From NCBI GenBank assembly GCA_024330965.1, contig JANDJL010000016.1:1-64000 (forward strand): DNA of 64,000 nucleotides, given 5' to 3'. The notes under the pieces are model-generated. The model searched no databases. It was given only the letters and a program-made list of their open reading frames with translations, and had not been told where the DNA came from. Positions 1 through 8,970 of this stretch are shown here, in pieces; the stretch's first letter is position 1; every line of letters begins with the position of its first letter. The stretch is from Nitrospira sp. (GTDB taxonomy: Bacteria > Nitrospirota > Nitrospiria > Nitrospirales > Nitrospiraceae). The position numbers and the translations under genes were made by a program.

Positions 1-414
1 GGAGCCATCGTCTTAGAATGCGTCGGCTATGCCAGCCATGAAGAGGGATCGCAAACGATCCCGCCCGGTGTGCCCATCTCAGTTCCGACTGTGGGCAACT
101 TTCTCGGTGTGATTGGGAACCACGCATCGGCCTCCTTCACCCATGCTGTGGCCCAAGCCATGAGCCGCCATGTTCCAGTCATTCCCCTCATCGTTCCTGG
201 CAATGGCGAACTGCTCCCCGATACCAGACGCAGCGATCACACCGCCTTTTGGGAACAGGGCTTTCCCGCCGTTATGCTCACCGACACAGCCAACTTCAGA
301 AACCCGCACTACCATCAGCCCAGCGACACAATCGAGACATTAAACCTGGACTTCATGGCCTCAGTCACCGAGGCCGTCACAGCCGCCATCCTGTCCCTTG
401 CCGGCCCGGAGTAG
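1..414 (+). CDS. M28-family zinc peptidase, C-terminal part (5' end outside window)
   Basis: The reading frame is open from base 1 and ends with TAG at 412-414, so only the last 137 residues are present. The sequence SDHTAFWEQGFPAVMLTD followed by NPHYHQPSDTIETL is the typical C-terminal metal-binding and substrate-pocket part of M28 aminopeptidases (the SDH..F...G.PA and H...DT signatures). These enzymes use two zinc ions to remove N-terminal residues from peptides. The N-terminal part with the first metal ligands lies outside the window, so substrate and cell location cannot be judged. A REP-like sequence begins directly after the stop codon. Confidence 0.85.
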   Translation, partial: GAIVLECVGYASHEEGSQTIPPGVPISVPTVGNFLGVIGNHASASFTHAVAQAMSRHVPVIPLIVPGNGELLPDTRRSDHTAFWEQGFPAVMLTDTANFRNPHYHQPSDTIETLNLDFMASVTEAVTAAILSLAGPE

Positions 415-448
415 AAACGGGGGTTGGGAGTCGTTCTTTGACGTTCAA
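415..448 (+). repeat. REP-like element, single copy (R1)
   Basis: This contains GGGTTGGGAGTCGTTCTTTG, matching the window consensus AAAGGGGTCGGGAGTCGTTT followed by CTTGAC. It begins on the base after the peptidase stop codon. It has the same orientation as R2 at 1187. Confidence 0.55.
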
Positions 449-499
449 GGAGCAGGCAGGGGTCGCTTTCTGCTGACATCTTGTGCGATACCATGATCC

Positions 500-1189
500 A
501 TGGGGAAGCAACTCTCTTTCACGACACGCCAGATGACCACCCACCTCTTCGAGCTTCTGGATTACCAGAAACTCGGCCCCATCTACTGTTACGAAGGGGG
601 CGCGGAGTTCTGGCGAGCAAAACGGGTCCCCTGCCAGCGCCTGGGGCTCCGACTAGCCGAATCTCTGGTAAGGAAACTCCGCCGCGGTGGACGGAGCCTT
701 TATGTAGGCGCGGGGGTCGCGGAGCTTCCCTGTCTCGTGGCCGAAACCTATGACCTCGATCGCCAGGTTGAGCCCTACAACCTCCGCCGCACGGAAGTGG
801 CAGTCCTCAACCGTGCCTGTCGTGGCACACCAATAACCTTTCGCGCCAAGCCAGCCGAGAGGGCAAGAGCCCCATTTGACCATCTCTGGATCGTGAGTGT
901 GCTGAACGACCCGGAGCGGTTTCCAGACCTTTCGGCCCTCTCATACGGAAATGCCAACCCCGTCACCTTTCACCTCGCTCGCTTCGAACAGCAACGCCGC
1001 CTTGTGCGTGTCCTCGTCGGTCGCTGTTTGGCCAAACTGAGCCTGCCAGGCCTCGTCACCACCTCGATCGAAGAAGTCATTTGGATCGCCGAGTGGTGCC
1101 ACCGACACAACATCCCCTACCACGTGGAACGCCGCTGCTACCCCACCGCCTTGGTCGGAGATCCGGTGTGCTTTATGTGGATAGGATAA
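500..1189 (+). CDS. Hypothetical protein, possibly methyltransferase-like
   Basis: This is a 229-residue soluble protein with no signal peptide or membrane segment. Residues near 67-75 (LYVGAGVAELP) resemble the glycine-rich motif I of SAM-dependent methyltransferases, and an acidic stretch follows (ETYDLD). The rest does not match a family I can name. The ATG at 500 has no clear ribosome-binding site; a second Met about 12 residues in (MTTHLFEL) is an alternative start. Coding potential is supported by a long frame, charged and hydrophobic alternation, and a stop just before the next REP element. A methyltransferase role is only a guess from the motif. Confidence 0.7.
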   Translation: MGKQLSFTTRQMTTHLFELLDYQKLGPIYCYEGGAEFWRAKRVPCQRLGLRLAESLVRKLRRGGRSLYVGAGVAELPCLVAETYDLDRQVEPYNLRRTEVAVLNRACRGTPITFRAKPAERARAPFDHLWIVSVLNDPERFPDLSALSYGNANPVTFHLARFEQQRRLVRVLVGRCLAKLSLPGLVTTSIEEVIWIAEWCHRHNIPYHVERRCYPTALVGDPVCFMWIG

Positions 1190-1221
1190 AACGGGGTCGG
1201 GAGTCGTTTCTTGACTCGAAC
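1187..1221 (+). repeat. REP-like element, single copy (R2)
   Basis: ACGGGGTCGGGAGTCGTTTC followed by TTGAC overlaps the stop codon of the preceding gene. It is the best match to the consensus of the dispersed family in this window and has the same orientation as R1. Confidence 0.6.
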
Positions 1222-1263
1222 GTCGCTCTTCAGCGGCGCGTCCGCTGCATGGGCTTGTTGGCC
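1219..1263. repeat. Imperfect palindrome resembling an integron attC site
   Basis: Outer AAC (1219-1221) and GTTGG (1257-1261) flank an inner perfect stem CAGCGG/CCGCTG (1231-1236 and 1242-1247). Read on the minus strand it begins CCAACAAGCCCATGCAGCGG, which resembles the left part of many attC sites. No integrase or gene cassette lies nearby, and the right-hand simple site is poor. Confidence 0.3.
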
Positions 1264-1508
1264 GTCGTCTGCTTGCGCTGCGGGGACCTTGAAAAGCATG
1301 GTGCCGAGTTAGATCTCGCGACCAGGGTCACCTCGCTTTGCGACCCGACCGCTGGCAATATCTGCGCACGACGCACATGATCGAGTTGCCGATCGCCGCC
1401 TGGTTCCATTTCCACACCTATTGACAAAGCCTCCTTCATGCGAAAGAAACGCCCGTCGTTTCCGTGACACTCCCGGGCCGCGAATCCGTTGACGGTATTT
1501 TTCTGCTG
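1264..1508. other. Intergenic, no gene recognised
   Basis: Between the attC-like palindrome and the end of the glucan phosphorylase gene there is no convincing reading frame, RNA gene or terminator. Confidence 0.5.
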
Positions 1509-3260
1509 TCAGCCTCGACGAACATATTCTCCGGTCAAGCGATAGGCTTTGTGCAGATATTGCGACACCATACGCTGCGTATTGAAAAATCCGCCATTGA
1601 GAGCGATCGCATGACGCATGATCTCGAGGAACCGCTCCCGTTTCTCATAAAAGGCCGGCAGAATCTTCTCCTCGAGTTTGCCGTAGAGCTCCGCCGCGTG
1701 GGCGGCATCCAGATCCTGGGTTGTTTCCTTCCCCGCCTCACGCTCGCCGATCGACCAGCCAGTGACATCTTCCGCATGGCCTTCGATCCACCAGCCGTCG
1801 AGCACGCTTAGGCTGGGCACGCCATTGATCGCCGCCTTCATGCCACTGGTGCCTGACGCCTCCATCGGAGGCAGGGGGGTGTTCAACCAGACATCCGATC
1901 CGGCGCAGATCAACCGCGCCAGCGTCATATCGTAATTCGGCAGATAGACCACCCCGATCTTGCCACGCAACGCCTGACGAATCTCATGGATCCGGTGAAT
2001 CATCGCTTTGCCGTCATGATCGCGGGGATGGGCTTTCCCGCCAAAGACAATTTGAATGGGCCCGGCCCGCTCGGCGATGGCGACCAGCCGCTCCAGGTCG
2101 CGAAAGATCAAGGTGCTTCGTTTGTAGGCCGTCGCCCGCCTGGCGCAGCCGATCGTGAGCACATCGCGGTCGAAGCCGGCATTGGCTTCGCGGTTCACGT
2201 AATCGATCAAGGCACGCTTCGCGGCGAGGTGCGCCTCCCAAATTTCCTCGAGCGGAATGCCAACCGCATAGCGCAGCGAGAGTTGATCGCGACGCCAATC
2301 AGGCAGGCGCCGGTCAAACAGGGCTTGAAACGAGGGTGCGGCCCACGTGACCGCATGGACACCGTTCGTGATGGAGTGGATGGGATAGCCGGGAAACAAG
2401 CTGTTGGACACTTCGCCATGTTTCATCGCCACGCCGTTGATGAATCGAGACCCGCGCAGCGCCAAGTGAGTCATATTCAAACTCTGATGCTGGATGCAGG
2501 CTTCTAGCCACCTGCAACGCCTCTCGCCGAGGACGCGGCGCGCTAGATCCATCGAGAACTGGTCATGACCGGCGGGAACCGGCGTATGGGTCGTGAAGAC
2601 ACAGTGCTCGCGAACAGCATCGATCAGATCAGCGGGGACCGCATGCTCGGACGATCGGGAGGCTAACTTCTCCTCCAACAGCGCCAGAACCAAGAGCGCT
2701 GCATGGCCTTCATTGAGATGGAACCGCCGGATCTGGGTATAGCCAAGGGCCTGCAACAGGCGATACCCTCCAAATCCCAGCACGACTTCCTGGCACAGCC
2801 GATACCGGTCGTCACCTCCGTAGAGCAGGTCGGTCAAGGTTCGATCCCATGAGTCGTTCTCAGGAAGATCCGTGTCCAGCAAATACACCGGCACGTCGCC
2901 TCCCGTTTCGCCCCTCACGCGGATTTGCCAAGCTCCGATCTGCACCGTTCGATTTTCGATCTCGACCGTCACACGCTGAGGGATCAGATGACAGTAATCA
3001 TTGATCGGCCAGGCGACCGGTTCTTCACGCTGCCACCCCTGCTCATCCAGTCGCTGATAAAAATACCCCCGGCGGTGCAACAGTGTGACCGCAACCATGG
3101 GGATTTCCAGATCGGCTGCCGATCGGATCGTATCCCCTGCCAACACCCCCAAGCCCCCCGCGTAGGTCGGCATCCCTGGATCAATGCCGATCTCCATGGA
3201 GAAATAGGCAACCAGCGGTTGCTCGATTCCTCCCGTCTTGAGAAACAGTCCGTCCGTCAT
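1509..3260 (-). CDS. glgP: Alpha-glucan family phosphorylase (short type)
   Basis: This GT35-family enzyme of 583 residues would release glucose-1-phosphate from glycogen or maltodextrin with pyridoxal phosphate in the cytoplasm. The motif GTSGMKAAINGVPSLSVLDG carries the Lys that binds the cofactor, and the N-terminal VAYFSMEIGI and PTYAGGLGVLAGD segments are typical of the family. It is shorter than E. coli-type GlgP (about 800 residues) and matches the short alpha-glucan phosphorylase type. The ATG at 3260 is preceded by GGAGGTGAGG; a frame extension to 3332 lacks such a site. It is the last gene of the minus-strand export region, about 95 bases after an ABC permease, with no obvious functional link. 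Confidence 0.92.
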   Translation of the reverse strand: MTDGLFLKTGGIEQPLVAYFSMEIGIDPGMPTYAGGLGVLAGDTIRSAADLEIPMVAVTLLHRRGYFYQRLDEQGWQREEPVAWPINDYCHLIPQRVTVEIENRTVQIGAWQIRVRGETGGDVPVYLLDTDLPENDSWDRTLTDLLYGGDDRYRLCQEVVLGFGGYRLLQALGYTQIRRFHLNEGHAALLVLALLEEKLASRSSEHAVPADLIDAVREHCVFTTHTPVPAGHDQFSMDLARRVLGERRCRWLEACIQHQSLNMTHLALRGSRFINGVAMKHGEVSNSLFPGYPIHSITNGVHAVTWAAPSFQALFDRRLPDWRRDQLSLRYAVGIPLEEIWEAHLAAKRALIDYVNREANAGFDRDVLTIGCARRATAYKRSTLIFRDLERLVAIAERAGPIQIVFGGKAHPRDHDGKAMIHRIHEIRQALRGKIGVVYLPNYDMTLARLICAGSDVWLNTPLPPMEASGTSGMKAAINGVPSLSVLDGWWIEGHAEDVTGWSIGEREAGKETTQDLDAAHAAELYGKLEEKILPAFYEKRERFLEIMRHAIALNGGFFNTQRMVSQYLHKAYRLTGEYVRRG

Positions 3261-3355
3261 GACCACCTCACCTCCAAAGGCCGATCGGTACACGGCTCGC
3301 TGTGACGGGCTCCGCAGTTCGCGGCAAGACAACCTGCTGTAAGGTCGCGCGCCTT

Positions 3356-4528
3356 TTACTCAAATTGCCTGTGAAACCGCCACATGCCCAGACCGAACAA
3401 CATTCCCCCCAACAGAACCATCGCCAAGATGGAATCCCACAGGACATCGACTCCCACCCCCTTGAGCAAGATTCCGTACGTCACGTCAACGAAGTAACGG
3501 AGCGGAGACAGCGCCATAAGAGACTGCACCCAGGAGGGCATCGCTTCAAACGGCGTCGTGATGCCGGACAGCAGCAGCATTGGCGCAATCACCAGCAGGG
3601 AGACCATCCCTATCTGCGCCTGGTTTCTCGTCACGGTGGCGGCAAACAGGCCCAGCCCGGCCATTGTGAAACTATAGAGCGCCGTCAGGATCAAAAACAG
3701 CGCGAAGCTGCCCTTCACCGGCACGCCGAAGACAGGCTTCAGGATGATCGCCACCGCACCCATCGTGGACACCAGGACGACCAGCGTCATCGCCAACACC
3801 TTGGACAACATGATCTGGAGAGGAGTGACGGGCGCCACCAGCAACTGCTCCACAGTACCGTGCTCCTTTTCCCGAACGAGGGCCGCCGCCGGGAGTAAGA
3901 ATGCAAACAGCGTGATCATGCGCAGGAGATGCGCAATCGACTGCAACCACGTTTCATCTTGATTCGGGTTATACCATACCCGATGGGCGCTCTCGACGAT
4001 CGGCACGTCCATCCGGCCACCCGATGCCCCGATGAGGCGAGACGACGTCAGATCGAAGGAAAACTCGCCGACGACGCGGGCGGCATAGGAAGCCGCTGAC
4101 AATCCTTGAGGCGCATTGGTCGTATCAACCTGCAACTGGACCGAGACCGGCTCTCGCGCCATGATGGCTTCATGAAACCGCGGTGGAATGTCCAGCAACA
4201 ACATCGACGTTCCCCGGTCCAGCCGTTCCAACCCCATCCTTGGATCATGCACCTCTCCGTCGAACCGAAAATACGGCTCGTGGAACCGATGGATCAGCTC
4301 ACGCGACGATTCGCTGCGGTCTCCGTCATGCACCACCAGGCCGGCATTGTTCAATTGCATCATCATTCCCGCACCGCTGATATAGACGGACAGGGAAAAG
4401 GAATAGATCAAGAACAGGAGCAACGGCACATCGCGCCCCAGTTGCAGCAACTCCTTTCTCGTCATCACGAAGAGACGGAGCGCCCACACACGCACGGCTT
4501 CGCTTCCCCCGAGGCCGTTTCCCTTCAC
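3356..4528 (-). CDS. ABC-2 type transporter permease (YbhR/YhhJ-like)
   Basis: This 390-residue inner-membrane protein has one N-terminal membrane helix (about 28-50), a large extracytoplasmic loop and five to six C-terminal helices. The C-terminal part contains REKEHGTVEQLLVAPV, the signature between loop and helices in ABC-2 exporters. With the next permease it should form a heterodimeric channel driven by the double ATPase at 5717. The start is GTG at 4528, preceded by GGAGGAGG. It follows the second permease after 37 bases, so it is probably in the same transcript. Substrate is unknown; relatives handle hydrophobic drugs or cations. Confidence 0.9.
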   Translation of the reverse strand: MKGNGLGGSEAVRVWALRLFVMTRKELLQLGRDVPLLLFLIYSFSLSVYISGAGMMMQLNNAGLVVHDGDRSESSRELIHRFHEPYFRFDGEVHDPRMGLERLDRGTSMLLLDIPPRFHEAIMAREPVSVQLQVDTTNAPQGLSAASYAARVVGEFSFDLTSSRLIGASGGRMDVPIVESAHRVWYNPNQDETWLQSIAHLLRMITLFAFLLPAAALVREKEHGTVEQLLVAPVTPLQIMLSKVLAMTLVVLVSTMGAVAIILKPVFGVPVKGSFALFLILTALYSFTMAGLGLFAATVTRNQAQIGMVSLLVIAPMLLLSGITTPFEAMPSWVQSLMALSPLRYFVDVTYGILLKGVGVDVLWDSILAMVLLGGMLFGLGMWRFHRQFE

Positions 4529-4565
4529 CGCTCCTCCTCCACATTACCCTTTCGAACGAATCGGC

Positions 4566-5720
4566 TCAGGTCTTCGGCCGCTTCGTAAAAAGACCGTAGG
4601 CGACGAGCCAAAGCGCCACGGCGAAGCCAGCCAGCGCAAGCATGTCCGTCCACATGGCACCCAGATCCAGGCCCTTGAGAAAACTGGTCCGCGCCACATC
4701 GGTGTAATACATGGCCGGGAATGCGTGGGCCTGCAGCCGCGCCCCCGGACTCAACGATGACACCGGCACCAGCAATCCGGAAAAGAGGATGGTGGGCACC
4801 ATCGCCATGATGATCGTGATGATCAGCGCGGCCATCTGCGTGCGCACCAGCAACGAGATCACGAGTCCGATCCCCGTGCCGCACAGGATAAAAAGCAGGG
4901 AGGCCGTGACAAACAACGTCGCGCTTCCCTTGAAGGGGACGCCGAAGAGCCAAACGGCGATCGCCCAGAGCACGGCGACATTGATCGCCGAGATGATGAA
5001 ATAGGGGGCGAGTTTACCGACGAGAAATTCGGCCTTGCTGACCGTAGAACCGTAGGCATTGTAGATCGAACCAGTTTCCTTCTCCCGAACCACGCCCAAC
5101 GCCGTCAAGAGCGGAGACGTCACCATCAACGTGAACATGATCAGCGCCGGCACCATCGACCACGTGCTGCGGACTTCTTCGTTGTAGAGATATCGGGTTT
5201 CTAGCGTCACCGGCTCCACGAGCCGTCGGGTCTCCGCCGACGTCACTCCTCTTGTGCGGGCCAGAAAGCCGGCAAGCAGTTCCTGTGAAAAGGCACGGTT
5301 GAGCGCGATGACATAGCTCTTCATCGTATCGGCGTGAAGGGGGAAGGTTCCGTCCAACAGGGTTTGGACGGTCACGGCCCGTCCCGCCGACAGCCGTTCT
5401 TCAAACCGCTGGGGGATGACAATCGCCATACGGATCGCCGTATCGCCCAACATCCGGTCGATCTCCCGTTCATCCTGGACGGAGCCTCGATAGTCGAAAT
5501 AGCGCGACTCGATGAACCGGTAGACGTAATCGCGGCTCAACGATGATTGATCTCGATCCAACACCGCAAAGGGAATATGTTCGACGTCCAACACCAGGCC
5601 GTACGAGAACACCACCATCCAGAGCGGCGGGAGCAGAAAGGCCATGAGCAAAAACAGCCGATTGCGGACCGTCTCCCTCCATTCCTTCCCCGCCACAGCG
5701 GCACTACGCCTCAGATTCAT
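4566..5720 (-). CDS. ABC-2 type transporter permease (YbhS-like)
   Basis: This 384-residue permease is a paralogue of the one at 3356: an N-terminal helix at about 24-46, an extracytoplasmic domain and a helix bundle from about residue 190. The motif REKETGSIYNAYG is the family signature. Its ATG overlaps the stop codon of the ATPase gene by four bases (5717-5720), indicating translational coupling. ATPase, two permeases, a HlyD adaptor and a TolC channel together match the YbhGFSR/YhiI type of envelope-spanning ABC exporter. Confidence 0.9.
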   Translation of the reverse strand: MNLRRSAAVAGKEWRETVRNRLFLLMAFLLPPLWMVVFSYGLVLDVEHIPFAVLDRDQSSLSRDYVYRFIESRYFDYRGSVQDEREIDRMLGDTAIRMAIVIPQRFEERLSAGRAVTVQTLLDGTFPLHADTMKSYVIALNRAFSQELLAGFLARTRGVTSAETRRLVEPVTLETRYLYNEEVRSTWSMVPALIMFTLMVTSPLLTALGVVREKETGSIYNAYGSTVSKAEFLVGKLAPYFIISAINVAVLWAIAVWLFGVPFKGSATLFVTASLLFILCGTGIGLVISLLVRTQMAALIITIIMAMVPTILFSGLLVPVSSLSPGARLQAHAFPAMYYTDVARTSFLKGLDLGAMWTDMLALAGFAVALWLVAYGLFTKRPKT

Positions 5721-7696
5721 GCGCCCACCGTTTGCCCGAATGGCCGTTCCACTCGTTCGAGTTCCATGATGCGGTATACAAAGACATCTTCCAAACTCAA
5801 CGGCCGTTCATTCACCGACAGGACGTTCACTCCGCTTTCTTCGAGCACGCGGCGCGCACAAGCCTTGTCCTGATCGCGGTCCCGGCAAAAGAAATGTAAT
5901 TTGGTCCCATAGAGCGCCGTGACGAGAAAGCCCGCCCCCTGCAATCGCGTCAATGCCCGTCCGGGCTGATCGACCACGACTTCAAACAGCGAGCCGGCCT
6001 CCCGTCTGACTTGACGCTGCAAATCCGCTGGAGACCCCTCCGCCACGATCCGGCCTGCGTGCATGAGCGCGAGTCTGTCACAATGTTCGGCTTCGCTCAT
6101 ATAATGGGTGGTGATCAGAATCGCCACGCCTTGCTCCCTGGCGAGCATGGCCAGCAGGTCCCAAAACCGCCGTCGTCCCAACGGATCGACCCCCGCGGTC
6201 GGTTCGTCAAGAAACAACACGCGCGGGCCATGCACCAACGCGCAGCCGAGCGCGAGCCGTTGGCGAACTCCCATCGGCAACCGGCCGGTCACACTTGATT
6301 CATATCCGGACAATCCCGCCATGGCGACGATCCACCGCAACCGCTCCGTCGTCGCTCGCCGATCGAGGCCGTAGATCCCGGCGAAGAGCCTGATGTTTTC
6401 TTCCACGGTCAAATCAAGATAGAGCGAGAACGCCTGAGACATATATCCGATCCGTTCCTTGATGGAGCGGGCCGCGGTCTGCATGTCCGCCCCCGCCACC
6501 AGGCCCGTCCCGGCCGTAGGAGGGAGAATACCGGTCAGCATCTTGATGACTGTCGTCTTGCCTGCTCCATTGGCGCCCAGCAAGCCGAAGATCTCCCCTT
6601 GCTTGACTTGAAAGGTGACGTGGTCCACCGCGCGGAAAGATCCGAAATCCCGCGTGAGCGCTTCTGCTTCGATCGCCGCCTCACCGCAATCGTACGCTGC
6701 GGCCCCGGCCTGTACAGGGCCCGGCGGCTCCCGCCGCCCGGCCCTTTGAAGCAACAGCGACGCAAACACATCCTCCAATTCCGGCTCGCTGACGCTAATT
6801 ACCGAGCACGCCAGATCTCCGACGGCGGCTGCGACTCGCCGCCTCGCCTCCACCTGATCGTCCCCGTCGATGAAGACGCGCACCGATGGACCGAACGAGT
6901 CGACCTGTCTGAACGATTGCTTCAATCGGGTAATCGCTTCACGCTGAGACGCCACTTCGAAGGTCGCCACGAAACCGGGAACCGCCGCCCGCACCTTCGC
7001 AGGCGCGCCGGAAGCCAAGACCTTGCCATTCGAGAGAAAGGACAGGTGATGAAACCGCTCGGCTTCGTCCATGTAGGCCGTAGAGACCAACGCCGTCATA
7101 CCCTTTTCCTGCACCAGTTCGGACAGAATCGACCAGAAATCCCGGCGTGAGACGGGATCAACACCGGTGGTCGGCTCGTCAAGAACGGCCAGTTCCGGTT
7201 CATGAATGAGGGTGCAGATCAATCCGAGTTTCTGTTTCATCCCGCCGGACAGATGTTTCATGGGGCGGTCGCGAAACCGATCGAGCTTGGTCAACGCCAG
7301 CAACCCGGCCTTTCGCCTGTCCAGCATGTCGCGTGGGACCGCATGAAGATCGGCAAAGAAATCGATGTTCTCCTCAACGGACAACTCCGGATACAGATTC
7401 AGACCGAGTCCTTGAGGCAAAAATCCGATCCTCGACTTGATGCGCTCTGCGGCCTGTTCCGAATCGACCGTGATCCCGAACACTTCGACGACGCCTTCGT
7501 CGTACGTCAGCACGCCGGCGACGGCCTTCATCAGACTGCTTTTGCCGGCGCCGTCAGGCCCAATCAAGCCGTAGATCTCACCCTTGTTCACGGTGAGATC
7601 GATTCCGTCGACGGCCACGTGTTTTTTGTATCGTTTGCGAAATCCCGCAACCCGAACGACCGGTGAATCCGGCCCATGTGAGGCGCCGCTCGTCAT
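5717..7696 (-). CDS. ABC exporter ATPase with two nucleotide-binding domains (YbhF-like)
   Basis: About 659 residues with two ATP-binding domains fused in one chain. Domain 1 has Walker A GPDGAGKSS, signature LSGGMKQK and Walker B LAVLDEPTTG. Domain 2 has Walker A GANGAGKTT and Walker B VLFLDEPTAG, but the signature reads LPMGVRQR instead of LSGGQ, as is usual in the second half of this subfamily. It should energise the two permeases encoded downstream. The ATG at 7696 was chosen; an in-frame GTG at 7720 is possible, and neither has a strong ribosome-binding site. It follows the HlyD-like gene after about 50 bases. Confidence 0.92.
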   Translation of the reverse strand: MTSGASHGPDSPVVRVAGFRKRYKKHVAVDGIDLTVNKGEIYGLIGPDGAGKSSLMKAVAGVLTYDEGVVEVFGITVDSEQAAERIKSRIGFLPQGLGLNLYPELSVEENIDFFADLHAVPRDMLDRRKAGLLALTKLDRFRDRPMKHLSGGMKQKLGLICTLIHEPELAVLDEPTTGVDPVSRRDFWSILSELVQEKGMTALVSTAYMDEAERFHHLSFLSNGKVLASGAPAKVRAAVPGFVATFEVASQREAITRLKQSFRQVDSFGPSVRVFIDGDDQVEARRRVAAAVGDLACSVISVSEPELEDVFASLLLQRAGRREPPGPVQAGAAAYDCGEAAIEAEALTRDFGSFRAVDHVTFQVKQGEIFGLLGANGAGKTTVIKMLTGILPPTAGTGLVAGADMQTAARSIKERIGYMSQAFSLYLDLTVEENIRLFAGIYGLDRRATTERLRWIVAMAGLSGYESSVTGRLPMGVRQRLALGCALVHGPRVLFLDEPTAGVDPLGRRRFWDLLAMLAREQGVAILITTHYMSEAEHCDRLALMHAGRIVAEGSPADLQRQVRREAGSLFEVVVDQPGRALTRLQGAGFLVTALYGTKLHFFCRDRDQDKACARRVLEESGVNVLSVNERPLSLEDVFVYRIMELERVERPFGQTVGA

Positions 7697-7748
7697 TCCA
7701 TGTCTTTCCACGTCTTCCACCGCGTATCGACCGCACGACCATCATCCA

Positions 7749-8882
7749 TTATCGCGGTTTCACCCATGCCACATCATCTTTCCATCGAATGACCGCGTCG
7801 GCCGGGAGGCCGGGCGTGAGCCGGTGGTCCGGGTTCTCGTTCAGAGAGAGCTTGACGGCATAGACGAGCTTGACCCGCTCATCCTGAGTCTGGACTTCCT
7901 TAGGCGTGAACTCGGCTTTGGAGGCAATATGGGTAACTCTGGCCTCAAACGGACGGTCGGGAAAGGCATCGACATAGATCCGGGCCGGTAAGTCCAGCCG
8001 AACTTTCCCGATCTGCGCTTCCGGCACATACACTTTGAGATACAGGAAGTCGAGATCGACCAGTTCGAGCAGGGGCGAACCGGCCGCGACGACCTCGCCC
8101 ACGTTGACCATCTTTGTGGTGATCGTGCCGCTTGCGGGAGCCGTGATGGTGAGATCCCTCAGCACGCTTTCGGCCTCGTCAAGGACCGCGTCGGCGTGAT
8201 CTCGCTGCCGTTCGAGGGCTGCCACCTCTTCCTCCTTCGCCTTGATCCGATTCCATCCGAGCTCCGCCTGCGCCAGTTCCTTTTTCGCCTGCGTCAGACC
8301 AGAGAACGCCGCCGCCACTTCATTGTGTGCCACGTTCCACCGCATCTGGGCTTGATCGCGCTGCTGGAGAGAGGCCTGGTCTTTGTCCGCCAATTGCCGG
8401 AATCGTTCCGCGTCGCTTCTGGCTTCCTGCTCCACCGCAATCGCCTTGTCCCAAAGTGCCTGGGCCCGAACCACCTGTGCCTGAGCCGCTTCGATCATCA
8501 AGGGAACCTCAAGGTTCAACACGGCGAGTTGGGTGTGCGCGGCCTTCACTTGCGCCTCCAACACCTCGACCGCACGTTTCGCCTGCCGAACACGGGCACC
8601 TGCCTGACTGTCATCCAATCGAATCAGCACCTGACCGGCCGTGACCGTCTCCCCTTCACGCACAAGCAGCTCGCGGACACGGCCTGGGAACTTGCTCGAC
8701 ACCGTGATAGGGTCACCCTCGATGCGACCATTCGCCTGAATCAACCCTTCCGGCAACCCGCTGTCTCCAATCCAACGATCGAGCGCAAGATACCCCCCGA
8801 TTCCCACGCCCATCACGAGCACCGCCATCCCGAGCCATTTCCAGCCTCTTTCCATGAACCGCGTCGTGCCATTCATCGTCAT
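7749..8882 (-). CDS. HlyD-family periplasmic adaptor (membrane fusion protein)
   Basis: This 377-residue protein has one N-terminal membrane anchor (about 15-35), a biotinyl-lipoyl half-motif (VSSKFPGRVRELLVREGETV), a long Ala/Gln/Glu-rich coiled coil (about 90-230), a second half-motif (APASGTITTKMVNVGEVV) and beta-barrel domains. It should link the inner-membrane ABC exporter encoded downstream to an outer-membrane channel, probably the TolC-like protein encoded upstream. Adaptor, double ATPase and two permeases in this order match the YbhGFSR layout. A second Met two residues in is an alternative start. Confidence 0.92.
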   Translation of the reverse strand: MTMNGTTRFMERGWKWLGMAVLVMGVGIGGYLALDRWIGDSGLPEGLIQANGRIEGDPITVSSKFPGRVRELLVREGETVTAGQVLIRLDDSQAGARVRQAKRAVEVLEAQVKAAHTQLAVLNLEVPLMIEAAQAQVVRAQALWDKAIAVEQEARSDAERFRQLADKDQASLQQRDQAQMRWNVAHNEVAAAFSGLTQAKKELAQAELGWNRIKAKEEEVAALERQRDHADAVLDEAESVLRDLTITAPASGTITTKMVNVGEVVAAGSPLLELVDLDFLYLKVYVPEAQIGKVRLDLPARIYVDAFPDRPFEARVTHIASKAEFTPKEVQTQDERVKLVYAVKLSLNENPDHRLTPGLPADAVIRWKDDVAWVKPR

Positions 8883-8970
8883 CCGTCACTCGCAGGCCCG
8901 TCGCGATATGCTTCCCTGCTCTCCATGCGATTGACGAGTACAGCTCGCCTCTTCCGGCATTCAGGATTCA

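Noticed and set aside
1230-1439. Minus-strand frame of 69 residues
   Set aside because: It runs through the attC-like palindrome and low-information sequence and has no start signal.
1464-1811. Plus-strand frame within the glucan phosphorylase gene
   Set aside because: It lies fully opposite a well supported enzyme and has no recognisable domain.
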